Source: Bacillota bacterium
GTDB lineage: Bacteria; Bacillota; Clostridia; Christensenellales; SZUA-584
Length of the DNA: 64,000 nt
Assembly: GCA_023391105.1 (NCBI GenBank)
Contig: JAEWBO010000005.1
Location: 1 to 64,000 of the forward strand
Reading direction: 5' to 3'
Part shown: piece after piece, positions 23,616 to 32,340 of the stretch
How positions within the stretch are numbered: the stretch's first letter is position 1
How the letters are laid out: each line of letters begins with the position of its first letter
Program-made: the position numbers and the translations under genes
Notes under the pieces: model-generated
The model's input: the letters and a program-made list of their open reading frames with translations, nothing else
Database searches by the model: none
Told to the model about the DNA's origin: nothing

Positions 23616-25391
23616 ATGAGAGTTGAACACTTGGGAACAACCAAAAGCATACCGGAGACTCCGCACCGCCAGGGATTGGCGCAGGGAGATATTCTTGTTG
23701 CCGAGGTAACAGACATAAAGGGCGATCAGGTTGTTCTGAAGAATCAGGATGGCAGCGGCACACTGACCGCCAAGCTCTTGAGTGATATTGCCGTTTCCAT
23801 CGGCGACTTTGTAGAAACAGTGGTAGACGAAGCAAGCGGGGGGCGTTACGTGCTTCGAGTGATCGACATTTCACGACAGATGCCTTTTGGGTCTGACGAC
23901 TTGGAGACACTGACAACCCAAAACCAATCGGTTCGTGCGCAGGCGCTGCTAAATACGCTTGCCATGCTGAAAAACAATCCTGGCGCAGACCCCAAAGCGG
24001 CGGCCTTTCTTTCGAGACATGGGATTGCCGGCAGCGCTGAAAACATAGAGACGGTCTCGCAGATGGCGAAGGGCGCGTCGATTTTGACCGTCATGCTGGC
24101 AGAGTTGATCGAAAGCTTCGGTATAAATAAGGAACAATCAGGCTCTTTGGCACCCGCGGCACAGCCTGCGGCAAATACCGTATCTCCAACAGCACAGCCT
24201 GTGACGGTTGCCGATCCTTTGGTGCAAGCACCAAAGGTGCAAACTCCGGCCAATTCGGTAAAGGGCAATGCGGTTCAGGCAAGTGCGGTGGTGCAATCTG
24301 ACACCCAGAAGGTAACGGGAACCGGCTTGCAAGCACCGATTGAAGCACAGGTCATATTGCAGCCTATTGCGCAGGAGAGCCCGGGCGCGGCAGGCCAAAG
24401 CGCCGGGCAGACAATGCCCGCTGGAATTGCAGTGCCGAATACTGGTGCGTCTCTTGCACAGGCTGTCCAGGCCATGACGGAGGCAGCAGTGCAGATTCAA
24501 AGCACCGATGGTCAGACCACGTCCGCAAATCAAGCGATTACCCAAGCCGTTTTTCAGCCATCGGCAGAGGCTGCGGCACAATCCGCGAATGCTGCCGAGA
24601 ACACTGCCGCAGTGCTACACCCGTCCGCGCTGGAAACGGCAGTAAAAACAGACACTCCGGATATGGTGGCAAGAACGCATGCTCCGCTAGGTGAAGCGCA
24701 AAACATGAAGACAACAGGCATGACAGACAAGATCAGCAAAATGCCAGAGCATATCACCGCAGCACCCAAGGAGATATCGGAGCAGATAACGGACAAAGCG
24801 CTTGCCATGTTTATGAGCCTTGAAGACGCAGACGAACTGGCGCTGCACTTAAAAAAGGCCGTGCAGAACCTTCCCGAGCAGTTAAAAGAGCTAAAGGTTT
24901 TGATTGAACATGCCGATAATATTGTTAAGGAGACGGTAGCGGCGAAGTTCGACCAAATAGAGAAACAGATGTCGATAATGAACGAGGTCAGGCGGTTCGA
25001 TTGCTACCAGATACCCTTGCAAAATTCTCAGCATCAGCTATCTGCCGCTGAATTGTACGTGTATCGATACCGAAACGGCAAAAAGAAGGTGGATCCGGAG
25101 AACATATTGATACTGCTCGGTCTTGATACGCAGTATATGGGCCGCGTGGAAACGCTGATCAAAACAAACGGCAAGAGTCTGAGCATTGAGTTTAATCTTG
25201 AGGACATGCGTCTGAGTGATGAAATACAGGCAGACACGGCTCATCTTGAGCAAACGGTCAATGAAGCGGGTTATCATCTTGCAGGTGTGAGTGTGAAGCC
25301 GCTAACGTCACGGACAACGGTGCTAAATGCCGAAAACCGATTTGAGAATGAAACGGGCGGCAGCGCCGGAAATGTTGATGTGAGAATATGA
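23616..25391 (+). CDS. FliK-like (YlqG-type) flagellar protein
   Basis: This 591-residue protein has a folded N-terminal part (about 1-110, with QGDILVAEVTDIKGDQVVLKN), a long Ala/Gln/Thr-rich low-complexity middle (about 170-380), and a folded C-terminal part (about 400-560, LPEQLKELKVLIEHAD to GRVETLIKTNGKSLSIEFN). The last resembles the FliK C-terminal export-switch domain. It lies directly ahead of a small FlhB-like gene with a 4-base overlap, the same pairing as ylqG-ylqH in B. subtilis. A true fliK is present at 57.4 kb, so this is a second member. A role in export control is inferred. Low-complexity linkers are normal in this family. Confidence 0.8.
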   Translation: MRVEHLGTTKSIPETPHRQGLAQGDILVAEVTDIKGDQVVLKNQDGSGTLTAKLLSDIAVSIGDFVETVVDEASGGRYVLRVIDISRQMPFGSDDLETLTTQNQSVRAQALLNTLAMLKNNPGADPKAAAFLSRHGIAGSAENIETVSQMAKGASILTVMLAELIESFGINKEQSGSLAPAAQPAANTVSPTAQPVTVADPLVQAPKVQTPANSVKGNAVQASAVVQSDTQKVTGTGLQAPIEAQVILQPIAQESPGAAGQSAGQTMPAGIAVPNTGASLAQAVQAMTEAAVQIQSTDGQTTSANQAITQAVFQPSAEAAAQSANAAENTAAVLHPSALETAVKTDTPDMVARTHAPLGEAQNMKTTGMTDKISKMPEHITAAPKEISEQITDKALAMFMSLEDADELALHLKKAVQNLPEQLKELKVLIEHADNIVKETVAAKFDQIEKQMSIMNEVRRFDCYQIPLQNSQHQLSAAELYVYRYRNGKKKVDPENILILLGLDTQYMGRVETLIKTNGKSLSIEFNLEDMRLSDEIQADTAHLEQTVNEAGYHLAGVSVKPLTSRTTVLNAENRFENETGGSAGNVDVRI

Positions 25392-25699
25392 CGCAGAATA
25401 AGGGCAAGGATCAGAAATTGACCGAGGCTGCGGCGCTAAAATATAACGCGCAGGATGACAACGCGCCGTACATCGTGGCACTGGGCAAGGGGTATGTCGC
25501 CCAGCGGATGGTAGAAGAAGCGCGCGAAAACAGCGTTCAGGTTGTTCAGGATCAAAAGCTGTCGGGTGTGCTTCAGAAGTTGAGTGTGGGAGACGAGATC
25601 CCCGAAGAGCTCTATAAGGTGGTCGCGGAGATACTTGTATTTGTAAACAATATGGATGCAAAGTACGGTTCGCGGTTTGGATTGGATAAATTGCGTTGA
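25388..25699 (+). CDS. Small FlhB C-terminal-domain-like protein (YlqH/FhlB type)
   Basis: This 103-residue protein is homologous to the cytoplasmic C-terminal domain of FlhB: APYIVALGKGYVAQRMVEEARE, then VVQDQKLSGVLQKLSVGDEIPEELYKVVAEIL. The self-cleaving NPTH of FlhB is replaced by a divergent segment before APYIVA, so no auto-cleavage is expected. The E. coli-type FhlB can replace the FlhB C-domain in some species; the job here is unknown. Full-length FlhB is at 36.7 kb. It overlaps the FliK-like gene by 4 bases. Confidence 0.92.
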   Translation: MTQNKGKDQKLTEAAALKYNAQDDNAPYIVALGKGYVAQRMVEEARENSVQVVQDQKLSGVLQKLSVGDEIPEELYKVVAEILVFVNNMDAKYGSRFGLDKLR

Positions 25700-25733
25700 T
25701 ATAGAAATATAGTCATAAGCAAAGGAAAAAAGG

Positions 25734-26648
25734 ATGTCTGTCAACAACGTTGATGCCGTGCAAACGGCAATGCTTCGTTTATTGAATAAGAACAGCAGCA
25801 AGGCAGATAGCACCACAAGCTTGTTTTCAAGCCTGCTTTCGGCTCAGATGCTGGACACCCTTGGCGGGAGTGCTGACTCTTCAGATTCGGCAGGCACGTT
25901 TTCCGGCTTGAACAGCAACCTAACGAGTCTGCTTCTTTTATCGCTGCTGAGCGGCAATTCCGGAGCGGCCATGTCGAGCCTTGGCAACGCCCTGTCCGGT
26001 AAAGGGTCAACACCATCGGCAGCGCTATATCAGGCCGCATCATCCGCTTATGGTGTGCAGTCAAATTATACCGGAGCGGCAGTGACGCCTGTTGCGGCTT
26101 CTAAGCCGTGTACACCTGGGATCACAAGCAATGAGAGCAACCGGTCGGCAGCGCTATACCGACAGGTCATCGATCAGTTCGCAGTGGAGACAAACCCGCG
26201 TTACGCGGTCAACAAGAAAGGCCATGGCGATACCTACTGCAACATCTTCTTATGGGATGTGACCAGTGCGATGGGCGCGGAGATACCGCATTGGGTCGAC
26301 GCGCAAACGGGTGCGCCAAGAACGTATCCCGACACAAAGGGCGCAAGAGAGATGTCGGCAAACAGCATTTACAACTGGCTGCACGAGAAAGGCAGTGACT
26401 ACGGCTGGTTTGAGGTGACGCCGGAGCAGGCACAGACGCTTGCCAATCAGGGCAGGCCGGTGGTCACAGCGTTTAAGAAGACAGGACATGGACATGTGCA
26501 GGTTGTGTGCCCCTCAACGGATGGCCAGTATAATGAAAAACGCGGCGTGACGATTGCTCAGGCAGGGCGCATACTTTCGAACTATAAGCCGATTACGTCG
26601 GTTTACAATGCAAGTTTACCAAAGGTTAAATATTATGCGCATGCATAA
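25734..26648 (+). CDS. Putative cysteine hydrolase in the flagellar operon
   Basis: This 304-residue protein is not one I recognise. Residues 1-95 are Ser/Leu-rich and include LFSSLLSAQMLDTLGG, a segment like the start of flagellar assembly or FlgJ-type proteins. Residues 135-304 form a compact domain with Cys 169 in GDTYCNIFLWDV, a Trp/Asp pair soon after, and two His (252, 254) in TGHGHVQVV. Cys then a late GHGHV is the usual CHAP or NlpC/P60-style Cys-His layout, so a peptidoglycan peptidase or amidase is the best guess. There is no signal peptide, so it would have to leave the cell by the flagellar export gate or act inside. It lies between the FlhB-like gene and fliD. Confidence 0.75.
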   Translation: MSVNNVDAVQTAMLRLLNKNSSKADSTTSLFSSLLSAQMLDTLGGSADSSDSAGTFSGLNSNLTSLLLLSLLSGNSGAAMSSLGNALSGKGSTPSAALYQAASSAYGVQSNYTGAAVTPVAASKPCTPGITSNESNRSAALYRQVIDQFAVETNPRYAVNKKGHGDTYCNIFLWDVTSAMGAEIPHWVDAQTGAPRTYPDTKGAREMSANSIYNWLHEKGSDYGWFEVTPEQAQTLANQGRPVVTAFKKTGHGHVQVVCPSTDGQYNEKRGVTIAQAGRILSNYKPITSVYNASLPKVKYYAHA

Positions 26649-26683
26649 TCAAGTTGTAAACGAGTAACAGGAGGTATAAAATT

Positions 26684-28204
26684 ATGGCTATTAATCCAGT
26701 CACAACGAATCGAGTCACCGGATTGGCGTCCGGTCTTGATATCGATACACTTGTCAAAAACATGCTGCAGGTCGACCAGACGCGTTTGGACAAACAGAAC
26801 CAGACCACGACCAAGCTGCAGTGGAAGGCAGACGCGCTGCGCGAAATCAATTCCTTAATGAAGTCGTTTCGTGAAGCCAACTTAAGTGTGCTCAATCCAT
26901 TAAAGAACATGATGTCGGCATCGGCATATAGTTCATTTGACGTGACAATGCTGACGGATACGAATGCGGTGACGGTGAGCGCGGGCTCGTCTGCGACTGA
27001 GGGTAAAGTCACCATCAATGAAATTACGAAACTGGCGAAAGCGGCTCAGCTCACCAGCGAGGGAATCTTTTCTGGTGATATCAGCAGAGACACAGCGCTT
27101 AAAGACTTGGCTTTTAGCACGCCTCTGACTTTTGATGAGAATAAAGAGATCAAGTTCTCGATAAATGGTAAAGACTTTACCTTCTCTGAGGACACGCTGT
27201 TAAACGACATGATGAGCCAGATCAACGCATCGGACGCGGGCGTCAAGATCAGCTATAGCAGCCTGTCGAAGGGCTTCACCATCACGGCCAAGACGACGGG
27301 AAGCGCCAGCGAAATCAAAATTGTCAATACATCCGGCAACGCATTTTCCGCCACTAACAGCGCGTTTGGCATAGCGGAACAGACGAAAAATGGGCAGGAC
27401 GCGGAGCTTAAAATCAATGGTTATAATGTCGTCAGATCCAGTAACACATTTACCATTGACGGCATCACGTATACGCTTAAAAACGAATCGCCTAATACAC
27501 AGCCGATATCCTTTATGGTTGATAAGAATGTGGACGCCACCATCGATAAGATTTCCGCGTTTGTCGATTCTTACAATGAACTGATCGGCAAGCTTCAGGA
27601 TAAGCTCGGTGAAGACAAGTATCGTTCCTACGCGCCGCTTACGGATGCGCAGAAAGAAGAGATGTCTGAAGCTGACATTGAGAAATGGGAGAAATATGCC
27701 AAGAGCGGTTTGCTCCGCAATGACTCGAACATTTCCTCACTGCTGTCCACGGTCAGAAGCGCGCTTTACACAAAAGTTGGGGATACAGGCTTGTCTCTGT
27801 CAGAAATCGGCCTGACGACCGGTAACTATGCCGACGGCGCAAAAATCACACTCAACAAGGATAAGCTGCGCAAGGCGCTTGAAAACAACCCTGATGCGGT
27901 CACAAGTATGTTTACACAGACATCGCAGTCGGAGGACTCTTCCACAAAGTTTAAAGAATCAGGCTTAATCGTGCGCATATCCAATGCGATGCTCGATTAT
28001 ACAGAGAAAACGACGGATGTGTCTCTATCGTCTTTGGAAGATCAGATTTCTGATTCGAAGGATCGCATTGAGATACTTGAAGATAAGATGTCTGCAAGGG
28101 AAGAAGCATTGTACATTAAATTCAGCAGAATGGAAGCGGCGCTGGCCTCGCTCAACAGCCAGTCGAGCTGGCTTTCGTCGATGTTTTCCTCGATGAATTC
28201 ATAA
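26684..28204 (+). CDS. fliD: Flagellar cap protein FliD
   Basis: This 506-residue protein caps the filament and helps flagellin fold. The N-terminal D0 region has the signature VTGLASGLDIDTLVKNML, and a helical C-terminal region ends with SWLSSMFSSMN. The DYTEKTTDVSLSSLEDQISD segment is the C-terminal coiled coil. AACAGGAGG sits 8 bases before the start. It is followed by its usual partners fliS and a FliT-like chaperone. Confidence 0.97.
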   Translation: MAINPVTTNRVTGLASGLDIDTLVKNMLQVDQTRLDKQNQTTTKLQWKADALREINSLMKSFREANLSVLNPLKNMMSASAYSSFDVTMLTDTNAVTVSAGSSATEGKVTINEITKLAKAAQLTSEGIFSGDISRDTALKDLAFSTPLTFDENKEIKFSINGKDFTFSEDTLLNDMMSQINASDAGVKISYSSLSKGFTITAKTTGSASEIKIVNTSGNAFSATNSAFGIAEQTKNGQDAELKINGYNVVRSSNTFTIDGITYTLKNESPNTQPISFMVDKNVDATIDKISAFVDSYNELIGKLQDKLGEDKYRSYAPLTDAQKEEMSEADIEKWEKYAKSGLLRNDSNISSLLSTVRSALYTKVGDTGLSLSEIGLTTGNYADGAKITLNKDKLRKALENNPDAVTSMFTQTSQSEDSSTKFKESGLIVRISNAMLDYTEKTTDVSLSSLEDQISDSKDRIEILEDKMSAREEALYIKFSRMEAALASLNSQSSWLSSMFSSMNS

Positions 28205-28235
28205 AGAGAAGGATATTTTAAGGAGCATAGGGAAT

Positions 28236-28643
28236 ATGAGTGCTATGATGAATTCATACCAACAATATAAAAAACATAACGTGATGATGGCCAACCCGAT
28301 GGAGCTTGTCATCATGCTATATAATGGTATAATAAAGAGGCTCCGTCAGGCGGAAATCGCCATTGGCGAAAAGGATATTGAGGCGGCCAATGAACATCTT
28401 CAGAACGCGCAGGACATCGTGATAGAGCTGATGATGGGTCTTGATTTGAGCTACGGAATCGCGCAGAACCTGCTCAATATTTACGAGTTTGTTCATCATC
28501 AGATCACCAGTATTAATGTATCGAAGCAGGCGGATGATATTGAGCCGCTTGTGAGTATATTAACCAGCTTGCGTGATGCTTGGGAGCAGGTTCATCATGA
28601 AAACAGAGGCGGCTTATATGCCGCGGGGCAGGAAGGCGAATGA
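28236..28643 (+). CDS. fliS: Flagellin export chaperone FliS
   Basis: This 135-residue four-helix chaperone starts with SYQQYKKHNVMMANPMELV and continues MLYNGIIKRLRQAE, the conserved FliS N-terminus. It binds the disordered C-terminus of flagellin and prevents early polymerisation; in B. subtilis it also forms the FliW-competing complex. The stop codon overlaps the next start by 4 bases. Confidence 0.97.
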   Translation: MSAMMNSYQQYKKHNVMMANPMELVIMLYNGIIKRLRQAEIAIGEKDIEAANEHLQNAQDIVIELMMGLDLSYGIAQNLLNIYEFVHHQITSINVSKQADDIEPLVSILTSLRDAWEQVHHENRGGLYAAGQEGE

Positions 28644-29059
28644 GTAAACGGGATCACGAGAACCTTTTGGGTCTTCTGGAGCAAAAAAAGGAACTGCTCA
28701 CAAAAATGCGCGACGTGACGAAGCGTTTTGGAACATGGCTGGAAAATGATGACGTGGATACCTTTGTGGACGGCTTGCAGCAGCGAGATGATATTATCAA
28801 AAAAATTGACGCCTTTACAAAAATGGAAAGGCAAATGCCTGAAGTTGAAGATGAACAGGTCAGATCACTAAAGCAGCAGTCTCGGGATATTATACAAGAA
28901 ATAATGAAATTCGACGAACAAAACGCTGCGCTGGCAAAGAATAAGATTGACCAATATAAGGCGCAGATACGAAGCTTGAACCAGCAAAAGAAAGGGATCG
29001 GGCAATACGAAAGAGCGAACAAAATGAACGAAGCGTTTTACTTTGATGAGAAGAAGTAA
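28640..29059 (+). CDS. FliT-like flagellar chaperone
   Basis: This 139-residue, highly charged, mostly helical coiled-coil protein (LLEQKKELLTKMRDVTKRF, then IIKKIDAFTKMERQMPE and QQSRDIIQEIMKFDEQNAALAKN) is placed right after fliS with a 4-base overlap. Place, size and fold match FliT-type chaperones of FliD. Sequence identity in this group is low, so FliT is inferred mainly from context; FlgN-like is the alternative, but a separate flgN exists at 46.2 kb. Confidence 0.75.
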   Translation: MSKRDHENLLGLLEQKKELLTKMRDVTKRFGTWLENDDVDTFVDGLQQRDDIIKKIDAFTKMERQMPEVEDEQVRSLKQQSRDIIQEIMKFDEQNAALAKNKIDQYKAQIRSLNQQKKGIGQYERANKMNEAFYFDEKK

Positions 29060-29083
29060 GCTTTTCCCGGTGGAGACAACCTG

Positions 29084-29536
29084 ATGAAAGTGACAGATAT
29101 CAACCATGTTGTGACAGATAATAAAGAACGTTATGTGGCGGCAGACAGACAGACTGCCGCAGGCCGTGATACGGCTTTTTTTCGTCAATTAACCACCCTG
29201 AATGAAACACAGTATCATCGTTATCTTGCCGATCTGCAGGAAAAGATCTATAAGCAGGGGGAGAAGATAAAGGAAAAGGCCGATATTAAGGCGCTTCAGG
29301 AATACAGGATGCTTATAGGAGAGTTGCTTGGAGAAACAGCCAGCAACGCTTTTGCCTGTATAAAATCGAATGTGTTTGACGCAAGAGGCCGGCACAAGGT
29401 TTTTTTGGTGATACGAAGCGTCAATCAAAAACTTGAAGAACTCGCAAGGGAGATACTTTCCGATCAGCGGGACAATATACGTCTGCTGCAGATGGTGGAC
29501 GATATACGGGGGATGTTGGTGGATCTGTTTTTATAG
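29084..29536 (+). CDS. yaaR: YaaR family protein (DUF327)
   Basis: This 150-residue helical protein has the family pattern: FFRQLTTLNETQYHRYLADL, EYRMLIGELLGETASNAF, and GRHKVFLVIRSVNQKLEELA, ending in MVDDIRGMLVDLFL. YaaR proteins are common in Firmicutes flagellar regions and beside housekeeping genes in Bacillus; function is not known. It lies between the FliT-like gene and cheW. Confidence 0.9.
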   Translation: MKVTDINHVVTDNKERYVAADRQTAAGRDTAFFRQLTTLNETQYHRYLADLQEKIYKQGEKIKEKADIKALQEYRMLIGELLGETASNAFACIKSNVFDARGRHKVFLVIRSVNQKLEELAREILSDQRDNIRLLQMVDDIRGMLVDLFL

Positions 29537-29594
29537 ATACACTTTACAGAATATAAATTAACAGACTTCAGATATATAAGAGGAGGAGAATACG

Positions 29595-30086
29595 ATGAAC
29601 CTGGAAAACGAACTGTTCGAACAGGAAGAGGATACGCAGCATGGCAGATATTTAACATTTAATCTCGGCGAAGAGATCTACGGCATCGAGATTGAATACG
29701 TCACAGAGATCATCGGCTTGCAGCAGATCACAAAGATACCCGAAGTGGCGGAATACATCAAAGGGATCATCAATCTGCGCGGTAAGATCATCCCCGTTAT
29801 CGATATGCGTCTGAAATTCAACAAAGAGGCCATCGAATATGACGATCGGACATGTATCGTTGTTGTGGATACACAGGAATTGATTGTCGGGCTGATTGTC
29901 GACAAGGTGGCAGAGGTGCTCACCATTGAGGATGAGGACGTTTCACCGCCGCCCAGCTATAAATCCGGTATCCGAAACCGGTATATCCGGGGCATCGGAA
30001 AGATCGGTGATGAGGTGACATTGCTGCTCGACTGCAAAAAGCTTTTTGACGAACAAGAAGCGCAGGAGATTGGTGAGGTCGAATAG
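29595..30086 (+). CDS. cheW: Chemotaxis coupling protein CheW
   Basis: This 163-residue adaptor links receptors to CheA. It shows the CheW fold motifs YLTFNLGEEIYGIEIEYVTEII, VAEYIKGIINLRGKIIPVIDMRL and VDKVAEVLTIEDEDV, and ends with RYIRGIGKIGDEVTLLLDCKKLF. AAGAGGAGG lies 8 bases before the start. A hairpin terminator follows, so it may end the upstream segment of the operon. Confidence 0.98.
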   Translation: MNLENELFEQEEDTQHGRYLTFNLGEEIYGIEIEYVTEIIGLQQITKIPEVAEYIKGIINLRGKIIPVIDMRLKFNKEAIEYDDRTCIVVVDTQELIVGLIVDKVAEVLTIEDEDVSPPPSYKSGIRNRYIRGIGKIGDEVTLLLDCKKLFDEQEAQEIGEVE

Positions 30087-30100
30087 CATATACGTCATAA

Positions 30101-30122
30101 AACCCGGCAAATGAGCCGGGTT
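30101..30122 (+). terminator. Hairpin after cheW
   Basis: AACCCGGC (30101-30108) pairs with GCCGGGTT (30115-30122) with a 6-base loop, 15 bases after the cheW stop. The following bases (GAGTTTAT) are only partly T-rich, so termination may be incomplete. Confidence 0.6.
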
Positions 30123-30391
30123 GAGTTTATCGCGGAACCTGCGGTTTCCGCCAGTTTACCGGTTTTGCTTGTTCCTACATACTCGAAACTGTGCAAAGCC
30201 CGGAGCCCCAAAAAAGTAACGCTTTTTGGGGCGGGGTCAAGGGGGGGTCTGCGCGTCACGGCCCGTCTTGCCCGATATTTCAAGACTTTTTTGACAGTCT
30301 GAAACCAGCAAATTATCCTGGGTTCTTATCTAATTTTAGTAATATGAATTCAAGGACGTAAAATTTATAAAAATATTCAACTTAAGTGCAT
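30123..30391. repeat. Palindrome-containing gene-free interval between cheW and cheR
   Basis: About 300 bases without a credible gene. GCCCCAAAAA (30205-30214) pairs with TTTTTGGGGC (30223-30232), followed by G-rich DNA, a C/G-rich stretch to 30270 and ACTTTTTTGACAGTCTGAAA (about 30284-30303). A 63-codon frame runs through it with a low-complexity product. The make-up recalls dispersed intergenic repeats of clostridial genomes, but other copies cannot be seen here. From 30310 the DNA becomes AT-rich. Confidence 0.45.
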
Positions 30392-30408
30392 GGGGGGTTA
30401 TTCCCCCC
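30392..30408 (+). promoter_or_regulatory. GC hairpin in the cheR leader
   Basis: GGGGGG (30392-30397) and CCCCCC (30403-30408) form a perfect six-pair stem around TTATT, followed by TTTGCG. It ends 21 bases before the cheR start codon and just ahead of TTGGAG, so it could limit readthrough or insulate the ribosome binding site. Confidence 0.55.
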
Positions 30409-30429
30409 TTTGCGCAATCTTGGAGACTT

Positions 30430-31245
30430 ATGATAGCAATAAATGATAAAGATTTTAATATGCTGGTCGGGTATCTGCAAAAGAACTACGGCATTAATCT
30501 GATTAAGAAACGAACGTTGATTGAAAGCAGGCTAAATAACTATTTGGTAAGCAAGGGCTATACTGATTACACCTCTTTTCTGGAATATGTCTTCAGTGAC
30601 ACAACGGGAGCTGAACTTAATCAGATATTAAACCGCCTGACGACCAATTATTCATATTTCATGCGCGAATGGGAGCACTTTCAGTTCTTTAAAGACCGCT
30701 TGCTGGGTGAGCTGTCCGCCAGCGTGAAAGACCACGACCTGCGTATCTGGAGCGCAGGATGCTCAACGGGACAGGAACCGTATACGCTTGCCATGCTGAT
30801 ATCAGACCATTTCGGCAGTGCGAAAGCGAATTGGGATTCGAAAATACTTGCAACGGATATATCCATAAAAGCGTTGGACGCCGCCAAACTCGGCATCTAT
30901 GATGATGAATGCTTGAAAAATGTGCCGTCAAATTGGAAGATGACCTATTTTAACAAGCAACAGGACGGCTACTGGCAAGTCAGTGACGCACTCAAAAATG
31001 AGGTGTTGTTCAGGCGGTTCAATCTCATAGAGGAGCAGTTTCCCTTCAAGAAAAAGTTTCATGTGATTTTCTGCAGAAATGTGATGATATATTTTAACGA
31101 GCAGACAAAAAGAACGCTGATTCAAAAATTCTATGATTCTATTCAAATTGGCGGGTACCTTTTTATCGGACAATCTGAGACAATCGACAGAGGTGATTAC
31201 AGGTTCAAGAATGTAATGCCATCCGTTTATAAAAAGGTAGGGTGA
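30430..31245 (+). CDS. cheR: Chemoreceptor methyltransferase CheR
   Basis: This 271-residue enzyme transfers methyl from S-adenosylmethionine to receptor glutamates. The N-terminal helical domain (to about 75) precedes a Rossmann domain with LRIWSAGCSTGQEPYTLAML (SAM motif I), LATDISIKALDAAKLG (acidic loop), and FCRNVMIYF then GYLFIGQSETI. All are typical of CheR. TTGGAG is 6 bases ahead of ATG. It is followed by cheB, with which it forms the methylation pair. Confidence 0.98.
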   Translation: MIAINDKDFNMLVGYLQKNYGINLIKKRTLIESRLNNYLVSKGYTDYTSFLEYVFSDTTGAELNQILNRLTTNYSYFMREWEHFQFFKDRLLGELSASVKDHDLRIWSAGCSTGQEPYTLAMLISDHFGSAKANWDSKILATDISIKALDAAKLGIYDDECLKNVPSNWKMTYFNKQQDGYWQVSDALKNEVLFRRFNLIEEQFPFKKKFHVIFCRNVMIYFNEQTKRTLIQKFYDSIQIGGYLFIGQSETIDRGDYRFKNVMPSVYKKVG

Positions 31246-31250
31246 CAGCA

Positions 31251-32306
31251 ATGGCAGCAAGAGCAGTGAAGGTATTGGTTGTTGATGATTCCTTGTTCAT
31301 GCGGGAATATATTGCATCCGCGCTTTCGTCTGATCCTGGTATCGAAATCGTCGGCAAGGCGGCCGATCCATATGAAGCAAGGGATAAGATCATTGAGCTA
31401 AAACCCGATGTGATGACGCTGGATATCAACATGCCCAAGATGAACGGCATTGAATTTTTAAAAAAGCTGATGCCTCAGTATCCGATGCCGGTCGTGGTGA
31501 TCAGCGCAGTCGGCAGCAATGTTTTTGAGGCATTGGACGTGGGGGCTGTGGATTTTATCACAAAACCCGAGCTGAAAACAGAGCGGGACAAGCAGCAGTT
31601 TATTTCCGAGATGACTGTGAAAATAAAGATCGCTTCCATTGCCAAGGTGGGGCAGCATAAGCACAGCCCGGCAAGCAACGCCGCCCTGGAAAAGCAAGGA
31701 GCTGGGGCAAAAAATGGCATTATCGCCATCGGGGCTTCGACAGGAGGTACAGAAGCCACACTCAGCATATTACGTGAGCTCGGCAACGATCTCCCCGGTA
31801 TTGTGATCGTTCAACATATGCCGCCAGTGTTTACGAGATTGTATGCTGAGCGTCTCAACAACATCTGTGCCATGGAGGTTAAGGAGGCCGAAGACAAGGA
31901 TATCGTGAAGCCAGGCAGGGTACTGATTGCGCAGGGCGGCCTGCATATGGGCGTTGTGAAGCAAGGCGGCGGTTTTGCATTAGAATGCAAGGCTGGCGAG
32001 AAGATCAGCGGTCACTGCCCGTCTGTGGATTATTTGTTTGATTCAGTTGCCAAGTTGAAGGGTATTAATCGATTAGGTATCATTATGACGGGTATGGGCA
32101 GCGATGGGGCCAAAGGCTTGCTGGCCATGCGGCAAAGCGGCGCTTACACGATCGGGCAGGATCAGAAGTCATGCGTGGTATACGGCATGCCTGCCGTGGC
32201 GAACCGGATCGGCGCTGTACAGAAAGAGCTGCCGCTCGATGCGATTGCCAATGAGATTTACGAATGGTCGAAAGCCTGTGGCTCGGGAAGAAATAATTCC
32301 CGCTAA
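31251..32306 (+). CDS. cheB: Receptor methylesterase CheB
   Basis: This 351-residue protein has an N-terminal receiver domain with VVDDS and phospho-acceptor Asp 58 in LDINMPKMNG. A methylesterase domain from about residue 160 carries the catalytic Ser in GASTGGTE, His in VIVQHMPPVFT and Asp in TGMGSDGAKG. The reading frame also opens at GTG 31242 inside cheR, but ATG 31251 with AGGTAGGG upstream is better placed. Its last codons hold a CGGGAA/TTCCCG inverted repeat and its stop codon overlaps the sigma-28-like promoter of the next gene. Confidence 0.97.
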   Translation: MAARAVKVLVVDDSLFMREYIASALSSDPGIEIVGKAADPYEARDKIIELKPDVMTLDINMPKMNGIEFLKKLMPQYPMPVVVISAVGSNVFEALDVGAVDFITKPELKTERDKQQFISEMTVKIKIASIAKVGQHKHSPASNAALEKQGAGAKNGIIAIGASTGGTEATLSILRELGNDLPGIVIVQHMPPVFTRLYAERLNNICAMEVKEAEDKDIVKPGRVLIAQGGLHMGVVKQGGGFALECKAGEKISGHCPSVDYLFDSVAKLKGINRLGIIMTGMGSDGAKGLLAMRQSGAYTIGQDQKSCVVYGMPAVANRIGAVQKELPLDAIANEIYEWSKACGSGRNNSR

Positions 32307-32331
32307 AGGTATACGTTAAATCGACCGATAT
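32304..32331 (+). promoter_or_regulatory. Sigma-28 promoter of the lytic transglycosylase gene
   Basis: TAAA (32304-32307) overlaps the cheB stop codon, and CCGATAT (32325-32331) follows after 17 bases (16 if the ACCGATAT octamer is counted). This matches the sigma-D consensus. The expected transcription start falls at or next to the only good ATG of the next gene (32341). Confidence 0.65.
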
Positions 32332-32340
32332 ACTAATTGT

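Noticed and set aside
30111..30302. 63-codon open frame in the cheW-cheR gap
   Set aside because: It runs through two stem structures, has no ribosome binding site and has a product without a protein-like pattern. It is treated as part of the repeat-like interval.
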